Positions 1 through 8,622 of a stretch of 64,000 bases of DNA are shown piece by piece. Source of the stretch: Brucella pecoris (lineage in GTDB: Bacteria; Pseudomonadota; Alphaproteobacteria; Rhizobiales; Rhizobiaceae); assembly GCF_006376675.1 (NCBI RefSeq), contig NZ_VEWK01000013.1, positions 62,001 through 126,000 on the forward strand, in the 5' to 3' direction. The first letter of the stretch is position 1; every line of letters begins with the position of its first letter. The notes below the pieces were generated by a model. That model saw nothing but the letters and a program-made list of their open reading frames with translations, had not been told where the DNA came from and made no database searches. The position numbers were made by a program, and so were the translations under genes.

Positions 1-1
1 C

Positions 2-997
2 TCCGGTGTCACATCGACGATTGTTCAGTTGATCCCTTTGCAGCGCGCAAAGGGCCTGAACATTGCGACGATGGGGCCGGGTCTGCCGGACACGCTTCCG
101 CATCTGGGATGGAACGCTCTTCTGTCTTTCTGGTCGAAGCCAAGGACAAAACCGTTCCGCATCTGGCATGCGCGGCGCAATATCGAAATGCTTGCGGGTA
201 TTTTCATGCGCGATGTGCTGCGCATGAAACTGCGGCTGGTGTTTACCTCGGCTGCGCAGCGCCACCACAAGCCTTTTACCAAATGGCTTATCCGCCGCAT
301 GAATGCGGTGATTGCAACGAGTGGCCGGTCGGGAAGCTTTCTCGAAGTCCCGTATCAGGTCATCATGCATGGCGTGGACTTGCAGCGGTTCCATCCGCCT
401 GTCGGCGAAGAAGATAGCTTCGCGGCATCCGGCCTGCCCGGAAAATATGCCGTTGGTTGTTTCGGCCGTGTGCGTTCCTCCAAGGGAACGGACCTTTTCG
501 TCGATGCGATGATCACGTTACTGCCGAAATATCCTGAATGGACCGCCATCATCACCGGGCGCACGACCGCTGAGCATCAGTCTTTCGAGGACGCTCTGAA
601 GGCGAAGATCGCCGCTGCGGGTCTGCAGGATCGTATCCTCATTCTGGGGGAAGTGCCGGATATCAGGATCTGGTATCGCCGTCTGACGCTTTATGTTGCG
701 CCTTCGCGCAATGAAGGTTTCGGGCTGACGCCGCTTGAAGCCATGGCATCGCAAACGGCCGTCGTTGCCAGCGATGCAGGCGCTTATGCGGAAATGTTCG
801 TTGACGAGACGGGCATATCGGTTCCGGCGGGAGACGGCGAAGCCCTGTGCAAGGCAATCGAGCCCTATATGGCAGACCCGGCATTGGCACAACGCCACGG
901 CGAAAATGCTCTCAAGCATGTCCGCGCCACTTTTCCGCTGGAAAAGGAAGCTGCCGCTATCAGTGCTGTTTACGAGCGCGTATTCGCCGGGAAGTAA
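2..997 (+). CDS. wadC: Lipopolysaccharide core glycosyltransferase, family GT4 (5' end outside window)
   Basis: This is a retaining glycosyltransferase that adds a sugar, probably mannose, to the lipopolysaccharide core at the inner face of the cytoplasmic membrane. The reading frame is open from base 2 with no convincing start, so the N-terminus lies outside the window. The visible part has the GT-B C-terminal half: FGRVRSSKGTDLFVDA, then the donor-binding region NEGFGLTPLEAMA with the paired glutamates of family GT4. In Brucella the orthologue (WadC, related to rhizobial LpcC) lies a few genes from the VtlR regulator, as here. The symbol rests on similarity and gene order. The sugar specificity is inferred. 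Confidence 0.8.
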   Translation, partial: SGVTSTIVQLIPLQRAKGLNIATMGPGLPDTLPHLGWNALLSFWSKPRTKPFRIWHARRNIEMLAGIFMRDVLRMKLRLVFTSAAQRHHKPFTKWLIRRMNAVIATSGRSGSFLEVPYQVIMHGVDLQRFHPPVGEEDSFAASGLPGKYAVGCFGRVRSSKGTDLFVDAMITLLPKYPEWTAIITGRTTAEHQSFEDALKAKIAAAGLQDRILILGEVPDIRIWYRRLTLYVAPSRNEGFGLTPLEAMASQTAVVASDAGAYAEMFVDETGISVPAGDGEALCKAIEPYMADPALAQRHGENALKHVRATFPLEKEAAAISAVYERVFAGK

Positions 998-1026
998 AAA
1001 GTAACCCCCGGCGCAGAATCCAATAT

Positions 1027-1497
1027 TTAAAGGATCATCAGCGGTTCGTCCTTGACCGGACGAATGGTCAAAGCTGTGCGCACGGAATCCACATTGGGAG
1101 CTGCGGTCAGCTCCTCGATCACGAAGGTCTGGAACGTGTTGAGATCGCGCGCGACGCAATGGAGCAGGAAATCGGACTCGCCCGAAACCATCCAGGCGCG
1201 GCGTACCAGTGGCCATTGCTTGGTTTTTTCAGCAAAAGCCTTGAGGTCCGCATCGGCCTGACGATGGAGGCCGACTGAACAGAAAGCAACGAGGTCCTGC
1301 CCGAGCGAATTGCCGTTGAGAATGGCGCGATACCCTCGGATGACGCCGCTTTCTTCCAGCTTGCGCACGCGGCGAAGACACGGCGGAGCCGAAATGCCGA
1401 CGCGTTCGGCCAGCTCGACATTGGTGATGCGCCCGTTATTCTGGAGCTCCCGAAGGATTTTCCAATCGATTTCATCCAGATCGGCCTTGATCGGCAT
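1027..1497 (-). CDS. Lrp/AsnC-family transcriptional regulator
   Basis: The product of about 156 residues has the Lrp layout. An N-terminal winged helix-turn-helix (DEIDWKILRELQNNGRI onward, recognition helix around ISAPPCLRRVRKLE) is followed by a RAM/AsnC effector domain with the G-E-S-D-F-L-L motif. Such proteins usually bind amino acids and act as octamers. I place the start at 1497 because GGAG sits six bases upstream; an ATG 18 bases earlier lacks a good ribosome-binding site. The gene stands alone on the minus strand between the glycosyltransferase and trkH. Its effector and targets cannot be told from sequence. Confidence 0.88.
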   Translation of the reverse strand: MPIKADLDEIDWKILRELQNNGRITNVELAERVGISAPPCLRRVRKLEESGVIRGYRAILNGNSLGQDLVAFCSVGLHRQADADLKAFAEKTKQWPLVRRAWMVSGESDFLLHCVARDLNTFQTFVIEELTAAPNVDSVRTALTIRPVKDEPLMIL

Positions 1498-1616
1498 GCA
1501 TAACTCCGCGCGCAAGGAAATTTCATTCCGGGGTAATTATAGAACATTCGTCGCCATCGTGGCGCAATCTAATCCTGCTCATATCAAATGAAGCAGGCGG
1601 ATGTAAACTGCCTAAC

Positions 1617-1662
1617 GCATGTCTTCCAAAAGTGGAAACCGGTTTTGGGAATAAAGACATGC
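1617..1662. repeat. Intergenic inverted repeat, AAAAGTGG / CCGGTTTTGG family
   Basis: The arms GCATGTCTT (1617-1625) and AAGACATGC (1654-1662) enclose a core reading CCAAAAGTGGAAACCGG and ending in TTTTGG. Close relatives of the core occur at 3413, 4519, 26873, 59017 and 59152. It is a member of a dispersed Rhizobiales-type palindromic repeat. Confidence 0.75.
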
Positions 1663-1673
1663 TCAAGCAAAAT

Positions 1674-1696
1674 GTTAAAGCGCGTCGCGCTTTAAC
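1674..1696 (-). terminator. Hairpin downstream of trkH
   Basis: GTTAAAGCGCG (1674-1684) pairs perfectly with CGCGCTTTAAC (1686-1696). Read on the minus strand it follows the trkH stop codon and is trailed by ATTTTGC. The short T tract makes it a plausible but weak intrinsic terminator. Confidence 0.45.
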
Positions 1697-1702
1697 ACGC
1701 TG

Positions 1703-3103
1703 TCAACGCACCCAAAAAGCGCGCGTGAACAGGATATACACGGTAACGAGCTCCAGACGCCCGGCCAGCATCAGGAATGAAAGCACCCATAAGGCAGGGT
1801 CCCGGATGGTTGAAAAATTGCCAACGGGGCCGATGGTGTCGCCCAAACCGGGGCCAACATTGGAAAGCGCGGTCAGGGCGCCGGTGAAGGCCGATACGAA
1901 GTCAAGCCCGAGTGAGGCGAGCAGTACCGCGCCTGTGACGAGCGAAGCGCAGTAAAGGAACAGGTAGAGGAGAACATTCTGCGCAATGTCACCGGAGACT
2001 TCTGAACTGCCGTAACGAATCTTGATGACGGCATGGGGCATGATGAGGCGGGCGAGATTGGCCTGCGTCAGGCTCCACAGGATGATAAGACGGTTCATCT
2101 TGATGCCGCCCGATGTTGAACCGGCACAGCCACCCAGAAACGATGCGAGAAAGAAAATTCCAATCGCTGGCGGTCCCCAGAGCGAATAGTCCTCAGTGGC
2201 ATAGCCTGTCGTCGTCATGACCGAGACGAAATGAAACGAGGCCGAGATCAATGCTTCGCCGAAAGGCACATTGGAACCGAGCCGCAGGACCACTGCGAGC
2301 GCGAAGCTGAAACCGATCACGATTGTGAAGAACAGCTTCACCTGGGGATCTGCGAGCAGTTCCATGCGACGTGGCATGAAGGCTTTGATGTAAAGCACGA
2401 AGGGTAGAGCCGAGAGGGCCATGAAGATCGTGGACACGACCAGAAGCAGCCGGTTTCCTTGATAAAAGCCGATTGAACTGTCGTGGGTGGAGAAGCCTGC
2501 TGTGGCGACGGTCGTCAGGCCATGATTGATGGCATCGAACACACTCATGCCGACGGCAAAATAGGCGATGATACAGGCAGCCGTCAGGCTGAGATAAGCA
2601 AGCACGATGCCCAGCGCGATCTGGTTCATGCGCGGCAGGATTTTTTCCGACTTGTCGGAGTTCTCCATGTGGAAAAGCGCGAGTCCGCCTGCACGCAGAG
2701 AGGGCAGCATCAGCAAGGCCAAACCGATAAAGCCGACGCCCCCGATCCAGCAAAGAAGCGAGCGCCATAAAAGGATGCCACGCTGCATATGGTCGAGCCC
2801 CGTCAGCGCGGTCGCGCCTGTCGACGTCACGCCTGACATGGCCTCGAAGAACGCCGTCGCATAGCTGATCGGCAGATGCGAAAAATAAAGCGGGATCGAG
2901 CCGAGAAAGCTTGCGGTCATCCAGAGGCAGACCGTCAGCAGAAAGCCGAGGCGCGGGGTGAAGCGCATGGTCTGGTTTTGCGTGGCAAGCAGGATCAGAG
3001 CAGAGAGCGCGCCTGTTGCCGCAGCCGAGCGCACGAAGATCAGCCAGTCGTCACTTCCGTCGCGCAGGTCGATGGCCGCAGGCAGAAGCATGGCAGCAGC
3101 CAT
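1703..3103 (-). CDS. trkH: Trk-type potassium uptake membrane subunit
   Basis: The protein has the repeated M1-P-M2 hairpins of the Trk/Ktr/HKT superfamily. Selectivity-filter loops with conserved glycine can be seen at STGATALTGLDHM, TVATAGFSTHDSS, TTTGYATEDYS and SNVGPGLGDTIG. It forms the K+ channel-like subunit of an uptake system that normally needs the TrkA NAD-binding protein, which is not in this window. The first ATG at 3103 falls inside what should be the first membrane helix. The frame stays open upstream for about 25 more codons without ATG, GTG or TTG, so the true start may be non-canonical. Confidence 0.88.
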   Translation of the reverse strand: MAAAMLLPAAIDLRDGSDDWLIFVRSAAATGALSALILLATQNQTMRFTPRLGFLLTVCLWMTASFLGSIPLYFSHLPISYATAFFEAMSGVTSTGATALTGLDHMQRGILLWRSLLCWIGGVGFIGLALLMLPSLRAGGLALFHMENSDKSEKILPRMNQIALGIVLAYLSLTAACIIAYFAVGMSVFDAINHGLTTVATAGFSTHDSSIGFYQGNRLLLVVSTIFMALSALPFVLYIKAFMPRRMELLADPQVKLFFTIVIGFSFALAVVLRLGSNVPFGEALISASFHFVSVMTTTGYATEDYSLWGPPAIGIFFLASFLGGCAGSTSGGIKMNRLIILWSLTQANLARLIMPHAVIKIRYGSSEVSGDIAQNVLLYLFLYCASLVTGAVLLASLGLDFVSAFTGALTALSNVGPGLGDTIGPVGNFSTIRDPALWVLSFLMLAGRLELVTVYILFTRAFWVR

Positions 3104-3412
3104 GATGAGGCCGAAGCGCGCGCAGATATTGGCGACTGTTTTATAGATGGCGGCTGGCTCCGAGGTTGGGCGAATTGTCTCTTATATGATGTTTGTTTAG
3201 CGTGAGATCGATCCACCCGCAACGTGTGGCTATCAAAGGGTTTGCTTAAAGGTCACAAGCTGTGGCTAACGCACAGCAAATCCCTGTCAAACCTTGCAAA
3301 CATTCAGGGGCAGACCTACTTTGGCCATAAGGTCGGGGCATTCGCCGAACTGGACGCAGAAGCGATTCCGGTGAGTTGAAACCCGCTGCTTTAAATCGAT
3401 TTTAAAGTGCAC

Positions 3413-3436
3413 CCCAAAAGTGTGGAACGGTTTTGG
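3413..3436. repeat. Intergenic repeat core, AAAAGTGTGGAACGG family
   Basis: The stretch reads CCCAAAAGTGTGGAACGG and ends in TTTTGG. It matches the cores at 1627, 4519 and, inverted, 26873. It lies in the 428-bp gap between trkH and trxB, which otherwise shows no gene. Confidence 0.7.
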
Positions 3437-3477
3437 ACAAGGTGCCGAAAAGACAAACGTGCGAAAACAGACATAAG

Positions 3478-3515
3478 GAGCGTCGATCTGGCTCGATCAG
3501 ATCAAAACGCTCCGG
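3478..3515. repeat. Palindrome with GATCTG / CAGATC arms just before trxB
   Basis: Outer arms GGAGCGT and ACGCTCC enclose GATCTGGCTCGATCAGATC. The same GATC-rich palindrome type recurs at 55214, 59448 and 62207. In an mRNA it would fold just upstream of the trxB ribosome-binding site, so it could affect expression, although its dispersed nature suggests a mobile repeat. Confidence 0.65.
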
Positions 3516-3531
3516 GACCGGAGAGAACTTC

Positions 3532-4506
3532 ATGTCACAGCGTCATGCGCCAGTCATCGTCATCGGCTCAGGTCCTGCTGGTTATACTGCAGCGATTTAT
3601 GCCGCACGCGCGATGCTGAAACCCATCATCATTGCCGGGCTGCAGCAGGGTGGCCAGCTCATGATCACCACGGATGTGGAAAACTATCCGGGCTATGCCG
3701 AGCCGGTGCAGGGGCCATGGATGATGGACCAGATGGCGACGCAGGCGCAGAATGTCGGCGCTGAAATCGTCCATGACATCATTACCGAGGTCGAAACCAC
3801 GGTACGACCTTTCCGTCTGAAGGGTGATTCCGGCACGATCTATACCTGCGATGCGCTGATCATCGCGACGGGCGCACAGGCCAAGTGGCTTGGCCTCGAC
3901 AGCGAACAGACCTTCATGGGCGGCGGCGTTTCCGCCTGCGCGACCTGCGACGGTTTCTTCTATCGCGGCAAGGATGTGGTTGTCGTCGGCGGTGGCAATA
4001 CCGCTGTCGAGGAAGCGCTTTATCTTTCGCATATCGCCAAGAGCGTGACGGTCGTACATCGCCGTGACGGTTTCCGTGCAGAAAAAATCATGCAGGATCG
4101 CCTGCTTTCGCGCCAGAATGTCTCGGTTGTCTGGAACAGCGTGATCGACGAAATCCTCGGTACGCAAGCAAAGCCGCCGATGGGCGCAACCGTGACCGGC
4201 GTGCGCCTCAAGAATGTCGTGACGGGCGAGACGCAGGAACTCGACACGCATGGCGTTTTTGTCGCCATCGGCCATGCACCTGCGGTTTCTTTGTTCGAGG
4301 GCAAACTCAAGCAGAAGCCAAACGGTTATCTCTGGACGGCGCCTGATTCGACGGCCACCGACGTTGCGGGCATTTTCGCTGCGGGCGACGTCACGGACGA
4401 TATTTATCGGCAGGCTGTGACCGCCGCCGGTATGGGGTGCATGGCTGCTCTTGAAGCCGAGCGCTGGCTCGCCGCACAAGAACCGCTGCACGAAGCTGCG
4501 GAATAG
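3532..4506 (+). CDS. trxB: Thioredoxin-disulfide reductase
   Basis: This cytoplasmic FAD enzyme uses NADPH to reduce thioredoxin. An FAD-binding GSGPAG lies near residue 12. The redox-active pair is in SACATCDGFF and the NADPH-binding site is VVVGGGNTAVEEA. A second FAD motif, GIFAAGDVTDD, is near the C-terminus. The length of about 324 residues is usual. I start at 3532, where GGAGAG precedes MSQRHAP; the upstream in-frame codons have no family counterpart. The LysR gene directly downstream matches the trxB-lsrB order known in Sinorhizobium, which links it to redox control. Confidence 0.95.
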   Translation: MSQRHAPVIVIGSGPAGYTAAIYAARAMLKPIIIAGLQQGGQLMITTDVENYPGYAEPVQGPWMMDQMATQAQNVGAEIVHDIITEVETTVRPFRLKGDSGTIYTCDALIIATGAQAKWLGLDSEQTFMGGGVSACATCDGFFYRGKDVVVVGGGNTAVEEALYLSHIAKSVTVVHRRDGFRAEKIMQDRLLSRQNVSVVWNSVIDEILGTQAKPPMGATVTGVRLKNVVTGETQELDTHGVFVAIGHAPAVSLFEGKLKQKPNGYLWTAPDSTATDVAGIFAAGDVTDDIYRQAVTAAGMGCMAALEAERWLAAQEPLHEAAE

Positions 4507-4518
4507 AGCCTTTCCGAG

Positions 4519-4540
4519 CCAAAAGTGTGAGGCGGTTTTG
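4519..4540. repeat. Intergenic repeat core between trxB and the LysR gene
   Basis: The stretch reads CCAAAAGTGTGAGGCGG followed by TTTTG. It is another copy of the dispersed repeat core described at 1617 and 3413, here without obvious outer arms. Confidence 0.65.
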
Positions 4541-4580
4541 CGTAAAGTGAATGCGGTGAAAACAATGAGAGGGGATAATC

Positions 4581-5486
4581 GTGGTCGCTCCGCTCGACTG
4601 GGATAAACTGCGCATTTTTCATGCTGCGGCTGAGGCTGGGTCGTTCACCCACGCAGCCCAGACATTGCATCTGTCGCAATCGGCTATCTCACGGCAGGTG
4701 AGCGCGCTGGAGCAGGATGTCGGCGTCCCGCTGTTTCATCGTCACGCACGCGGTCTGATCCTGACCGAGCAGGGCGAAACGCTTTATCGCACGGCACATG
4801 ACGTGCTGATGAAGCTCGAGAACGTTCGCTCGAAGCTTGCCGAGAGCAAGGAAAAACCGACAGGCCGTCTCCGCGTGACGACGACTGTTGGTCTGGGTTC
4901 CGGCTGGCTGGTCGAGCGCATTCAGGAATTCGTCGAGCTTTATCCCGATATCCAGCTCCAGCTCATCCTCGACAATGAGGAACTGGACCTGACGATGCGT
5001 CATGCGGATTGTGCCATCCGGTTGAGACAACCGCAGCAGCCGGATCTGATCCAGCGTCGGCTGTTCACGGTGCATATGCATGTCTATGCATCGGCTGGGT
5101 ATGTTTCGAAATATGGCAAGCTGAATTCGATCGATGAGATCGACCAGCATCGCGTCGTCACTTTCGGTGAACCGGCGCCAAGCTATCTGACAGGCCTGAA
5201 CTGGCTGGAAATTGCCGGACGCGCCGACGGCAGCACACGTATTCCGGCGTTGCAGGTGAACAATCTGCTGTCGATTCGTCGCGCTGTTCAGCGTGGGGTC
5301 GGTATCGCCGTTCTGCCCGACTATATGGCCGACAAGGAATCGGGTCTGGTGCAGCTTCTGCCGGAACTGGAAGAAATACCGTCCTTCGATACGTTCTTCT
5401 GTTATCCGGAAGCTTTGAAGAACTCTGCGAAACTGCACGCCTTCCGCGACTTCCTGTTCTCGAAGGCCCGCAACTGGACCTATTGA
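4581..5486 (+). CDS. vtlR: LysR-family regulator, LsrB/VtlR type
   Basis: The product has an N-terminal LysR helix-turn-helix (LRIFHAAAEAGSFTHAAQTL, then LSQSAISRQVSALEQ) and a periplasmic-binding-like effector domain from about residue 95. It starts with GTG at 4581 behind a strong GAGGGG. The gene directly follows trxB, as lsrB does in Sinorhizobium. The Brucella orthologue VtlR is known to activate the sRNA gene abcR2 and small-protein genes and is needed for virulence. Rhizobial LsrB is reported to sense oxidation through cysteines; a cysteine is present near residue 144. An AbcR-like RNA gene lies about 5.5 kb away in this window. The symbol is assigned from similarity and synteny. Confidence 0.85.
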   Translation: MVAPLDWDKLRIFHAAAEAGSFTHAAQTLHLSQSAISRQVSALEQDVGVPLFHRHARGLILTEQGETLYRTAHDVLMKLENVRSKLAESKEKPTGRLRVTTTVGLGSGWLVERIQEFVELYPDIQLQLILDNEELDLTMRHADCAIRLRQPQQPDLIQRRLFTVHMHVYASAGYVSKYGKLNSIDEIDQHRVVTFGEPAPSYLTGLNWLEIAGRADGSTRIPALQVNNLLSIRRAVQRGVGIAVLPDYMADKESGLVQLLPELEEIPSFDTFFCYPEALKNSAKLHAFRDFLFSKARNWTY

Positions 5487-5505
5487 TCGTATCTTATGCT
5501 TCATC

Positions 5506-5538
5506 AAAAGGCCGCGCTGACTGCCAGCGCGGCCTTTT
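5506..5538. terminator. Bidirectional terminator
   Basis: A perfect 14-bp stem, AAAAGGCCGCGCTG with CAGCGCGGCCTTTT, encloses a 5-base loop and is followed by a T tract on the plus strand and A/T tails on both sides. It lies between the convergent LysR gene and the ABC transporter operon. Confidence 0.92.
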
Positions 5539-5557
5539 GTTTTTTGGTGATGGCTGA

Positions 5558-6823
5558 TTACTTGCGCGGCAGCAGGCGCTGAACTTCCTTGGAGGCATCG
5601 GCGAGGGCGTCTTCCGGCGTGGCGGACTGCTCAACGACGCGCGAAAGATTGTCCACGATGGTCTGCGTTACCTTGACGCCGTTCGAGCCGGGGAAGGCAT
5701 ACCAGGGGATCATCAGCGACATCTGGTTGAGGCCGGCCTTGAAGAGCGGATTTTCCTCATAGAACTTGCCGAGATATTCGTCCGACTTTGCAGCCAGTTC
5801 GTTGTTCGGCACGTAGCCGGTGCCGGGAACGACAACGGAAGCACCGTAAGGACCGGCAGCAAACTTGGCGAATTTCCATGCCGCATCGATCTTGGCCTGA
5901 TCTTCGGTCAGGATAACAACCGCATTGCCGCCGGTTGGCAGGCGACCCTTTTCAGCGTTGATGAGCGGGATTTTTGCCGTGCGAAGATCGAACTTGTCGC
6001 CGACATTCTTGATTGTGTTGCGCAGTGCACCCGTCGTCTGGAACGAGAAGCCGACTTTGCCAGCCGCGAAAGCCTGCTCGCCCGCCGCCTTGGTCAGAAC
6101 CGGCATGCCGCCTTCCTTCACCATGCGGTCGACCAGCTTGAAGGCTTCGAGACCTTCCGGACCGTTGAAGGCGACCTTCTTCTCGTCTTCGGTCAGCATG
6201 GTGCCGCCCGCGCCGAACAGAAGCGCGGAGAACATCCAGTCGTCACCCTGCCAGCGGAAGTCGATGCCCTCATTGCCGTTGCCGAGGGCCTTGATCTTGC
6301 CGCCGAGCTCAATCACTTCATCCCAGGTGGTGGGCGGAGTGTCGGGATTGCCGCCCGCCGCCTTCAGAAGATCGGCATTGTAATACATGATCGGGTTGGA
6401 GGTTGCGAAAGCAAGGCCGACTTGACGGTCGCCGACGCGCGCCAGGCTCAGAAGATGATCGGTGAAACCCTGCGCTTCCATGTCGGCTTCTTTTTCGACC
6501 AGCGGCTTCATGTCGACGCCGATATTTCGCTCCGCCAGAACACGCAGGCGGTTCAAACCGGTGAAGGTGATGTCCGGCATTTCCGATGTCCCGGCCTGAC
6601 GCATAATCGTCTGGATGCCTTCTTCGTAGGTTGCCGACGGGCTGACAAAGTTGATCTTGATGTCCGGATTTTCCTCCATGAATTTTTTGGAGATGTCGGC
6701 CATGACATCCTTGAAAAAGCCCGGCATCGGATAGTGCACGTTCAGTGTCGTGTCGGCAAAGGCAGGCGAGCCGAGGCCTGTTGCCATAGCCAGAGCGGCA
6801 AATGCGCCGGAAAAGCGTTTCAT
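5558..6823 (-). CDS. ABC transporter solute-binding protein, family 1 (UgpB-like)
   Basis: This periplasmic binding protein of about 421 residues captures the substrate for the transporter encoded upstream. A signal peptide (MKRFSGAFAALAMATGLGSPAFA, cut before DTTLNVHYPMPG) is followed by the family-1 fold with the TWDEVIELGGKIKALG hinge region and a PTGGNAVVILTED stretch. It resembles carbohydrate and glycerol-3-phosphate binding proteins. It is the last gene of the operon, 34 bases after the permease. With a phosphodiesterase first in the operon and a Pho-box-like upstream repeat, an organophosphate such as glycerol-3-phosphate or its diesters is a reasonable but unproven ligand. Confidence 0.88.
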   Translation of the reverse strand: MKRFSGAFAALAMATGLGSPAFADTTLNVHYPMPGFFKDVMADISKKFMEENPDIKINFVSPSATYEEGIQTIMRQAGTSEMPDITFTGLNRLRVLAERNIGVDMKPLVEKEADMEAQGFTDHLLSLARVGDRQVGLAFATSNPIMYYNADLLKAAGGNPDTPPTTWDEVIELGGKIKALGNGNEGIDFRWQGDDWMFSALLFGAGGTMLTEDEKKVAFNGPEGLEAFKLVDRMVKEGGMPVLTKAAGEQAFAAGKVGFSFQTTGALRNTIKNVGDKFDLRTAKIPLINAEKGRLPTGGNAVVILTEDQAKIDAAWKFAKFAAGPYGASVVVPGTGYVPNNELAAKSDEYLGKFYEENPLFKAGLNQMSLMIPWYAFPGSNGVKVTQTIVDNLSRVVEQSATPEDALADASKEVQRLLPRK

Positions 6824-6857
6824 GTTTGAACTCCTGTGGAGGATGGGAGGGACGAAT

Positions 6858-7679
6858 TCAGCCCTTGAGGCCGGTGAGGGTAATGCCTTCGATGAAGCGG
6901 CGCTGGGCGGCGAGAAATGCCAGCAGCAGAGGCAGGGTGATGACGAGAGTTGCGGCCATCAGCGCCCCGTAATCATCGCCTGCTTCCGCAGCGCGGAAAT
7001 AGAGGAGGCCAAGCGGCGGCGTGGCGCGTTCCATGCCGTTGACGACGATCAGCGGCCAGAACAGATCGTTCCAGTGCGCGACAACCGAAAAGATCGAAAA
7101 GGCGGTAATCGCAGGCCAGGCATTGGGTACGATCACTCGCATCACAATGCCTGCTTCCGACATGCCGTCGAGACGCGCGGCGCTGATCAGATCGTCCGGC
7201 ATGGCGCGGAAGAACTGCAGAAACAGGAATATGCCGAAGACCGAAATGAAGAACGGGGCGCTGAGAGCAAAATAGCTGTTGAGCACGCCGAGCTGGTTGA
7301 AACCGACATAAAACGGCAGTGCTGTGGCATGGATCGGCACAAGCAGGCCGAGCATGACCATCATCATCATGGCGCGCTGGCCGCGAAATTCTAGCTTTGC
7401 CATGGCATAAGCGCAGGGAATGGCGACCACGACCTGAATGACCAGAACCAGTGCACAGACGACCACGCCGTTAAACAGCAAAAGCCCCATCGGCACACGG
7501 TTGAATGCCTTGGCAAGATTGTCCCAAAGTGCCCAGTTGTGCGGGATCAGCGACAGGGAGGACGAGAAAATATCCTGCTGCGATTTTGCTGCCGTCGACA
7601 GCATGAAGATATAGGGCGCGAGGAAAAGCAGGGCACCCAGTGAAAGAATGCCGAGGCGAAGCGAACGGGCGAAAGACAT
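6858..7679 (-). CDS. ABC transporter permease, MalG/UgpE type
   Basis: This inner-membrane subunit of 273 residues has about six hydrophobic helices. Its cytoplasmic EAA loop, AARLDGMSEAGIVMRVIVPNAWP, docks the ATPase. Length and motif fit the MalG/UgpE family. It lies 10 bases after the first permease and 34 bases before the binding-protein gene, so it belongs to the same transcript. The substrate is not visible in the sequence and is inferred from the operon. Confidence 0.9.
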   Translation of the reverse strand: MSFARSLRLGILSLGALLFLAPYIFMLSTAAKSQQDIFSSSLSLIPHNWALWDNLAKAFNRVPMGLLLFNGVVVCALVLVIQVVVAIPCAYAMAKLEFRGQRAMMMMVMLGLLVPIHATALPFYVGFNQLGVLNSYFALSAPFFISVFGIFLFLQFFRAMPDDLISAARLDGMSEAGIVMRVIVPNAWPAITAFSIFSVVAHWNDLFWPLIVVNGMERATPPLGLLYFRAAEAGDDYGALMAATLVITLPLLLAFLAAQRRFIEGITLTGLKG

Positions 7680-7689
7680 ACCGGATTCC

Positions 7690-8622
7690 TCAATAATGGG
7701 TGCGGCGGTCCAGCACGCGGAATTGCAACATCATCAGGATCACGAGAACCGCGAGAAAGATCACCGTCATTGCCGAGGCATAGCCAACGCGCAGATAGAC
7801 GAAGCCTTCCTGATAGATGGTCCAGAGCAGGACTTCGGAAGCCTTGTTCGGGCCGCCTTCGGTCAGCGTCTTGACCGTCTCGAACACCTTCACAGCATTG
7901 ATGATGCTGATCGTCGTGACAAAAAGCGTGGTGGGGCCGAGCAAGGGCCATGTGACCAGCCGGAAGCGCTCCCAGCTATTTTTCACGCCGTCCACTTCGG
8001 CTGCGGAATAGAGTTCTCGCGGAATGGCGGTGAGACCGGCCAGAAACAGCACCATGTTAAAGCCGACGCTCTGCCAGATGCCGATCAATGCGAGGCTGAA
8101 CAGCACCGTTTCGCTGGAACCGAGCCAGTTAGGACCGGCAATGCCGATCATGCCCAGCATGGCGTTGACGGGGCCGAGTGTGGGATGCAACAGATATTGC
8201 CAGACGGTTGCCATGGCAACGAGCAGAGATGCCACCGGCAGAAAGTAGACCGTGCGGAAGAAGGATTTGCCGCGAACTTCGCCTTCGATGAGGAGTGCCA
8301 CGCCGAGGCCGAGAAAGACGGAAGCGGGTGCCACGATCGCGGTATAAATTGCGGTGTTCTTCAGCGAGATCAGAAACGTCCGGTCGCTGAACAGTTCGGC
8401 ATAGTTTTCCAGTCCGATGAATTCGAAACCGTCATAACCAAGCTCGAAATTGGTCAGGCTCCAGAAAATGACGGCGGCAGTCGGCAGGAGGATCAGGAGC
8501 ACCGTTAAAATGATGGCCGGAGCTGCCAGTTTCCAGGCAAGCCGTTCCTCGCGGCGCCGGGCTTCTTCGGCCGCCGTGCGTGCGCTGCTGGCTGCATGGC
8601 CGGATAGCGTTATATCAGACAT
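7690..8622 (-). CDS. ABC transporter permease, MalF/UgpA type
   Basis: This is the second inner-membrane subunit, about 310 residues. A charged cytoplasmic N-terminus (EEARRREERLAWK) precedes six predicted helices, and the EAA loop reads EVDGVKNSWERFRLVTWPLL. I start at 8622 (MSDITLSG); longer in-frame extensions overlap the ATPase gene heavily and look non-coding. The start overlaps the end of the ATPase gene by eight bases, which suggests translational coupling. Confidence 0.9.
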   Translation of the reverse strand: MSDITLSGHAASSARTAAEEARRREERLAWKLAAPAIILTVLLILLPTAAVIFWSLTNFELGYDGFEFIGLENYAELFSDRTFLISLKNTAIYTAIVAPASVFLGLGVALLIEGEVRGKSFFRTVYFLPVASLLVAMATVWQYLLHPTLGPVNAMLGMIGIAGPNWLGSSETVLFSLALIGIWQSVGFNMVLFLAGLTAIPRELYSAAEVDGVKNSWERFRLVTWPLLGPTTLFVTTISIINAVKVFETVKTLTEGGPNKASEVLLWTIYQEGFVYLRVGYASAMTVIFLAVLVILMMLQFRVLDRRTHY

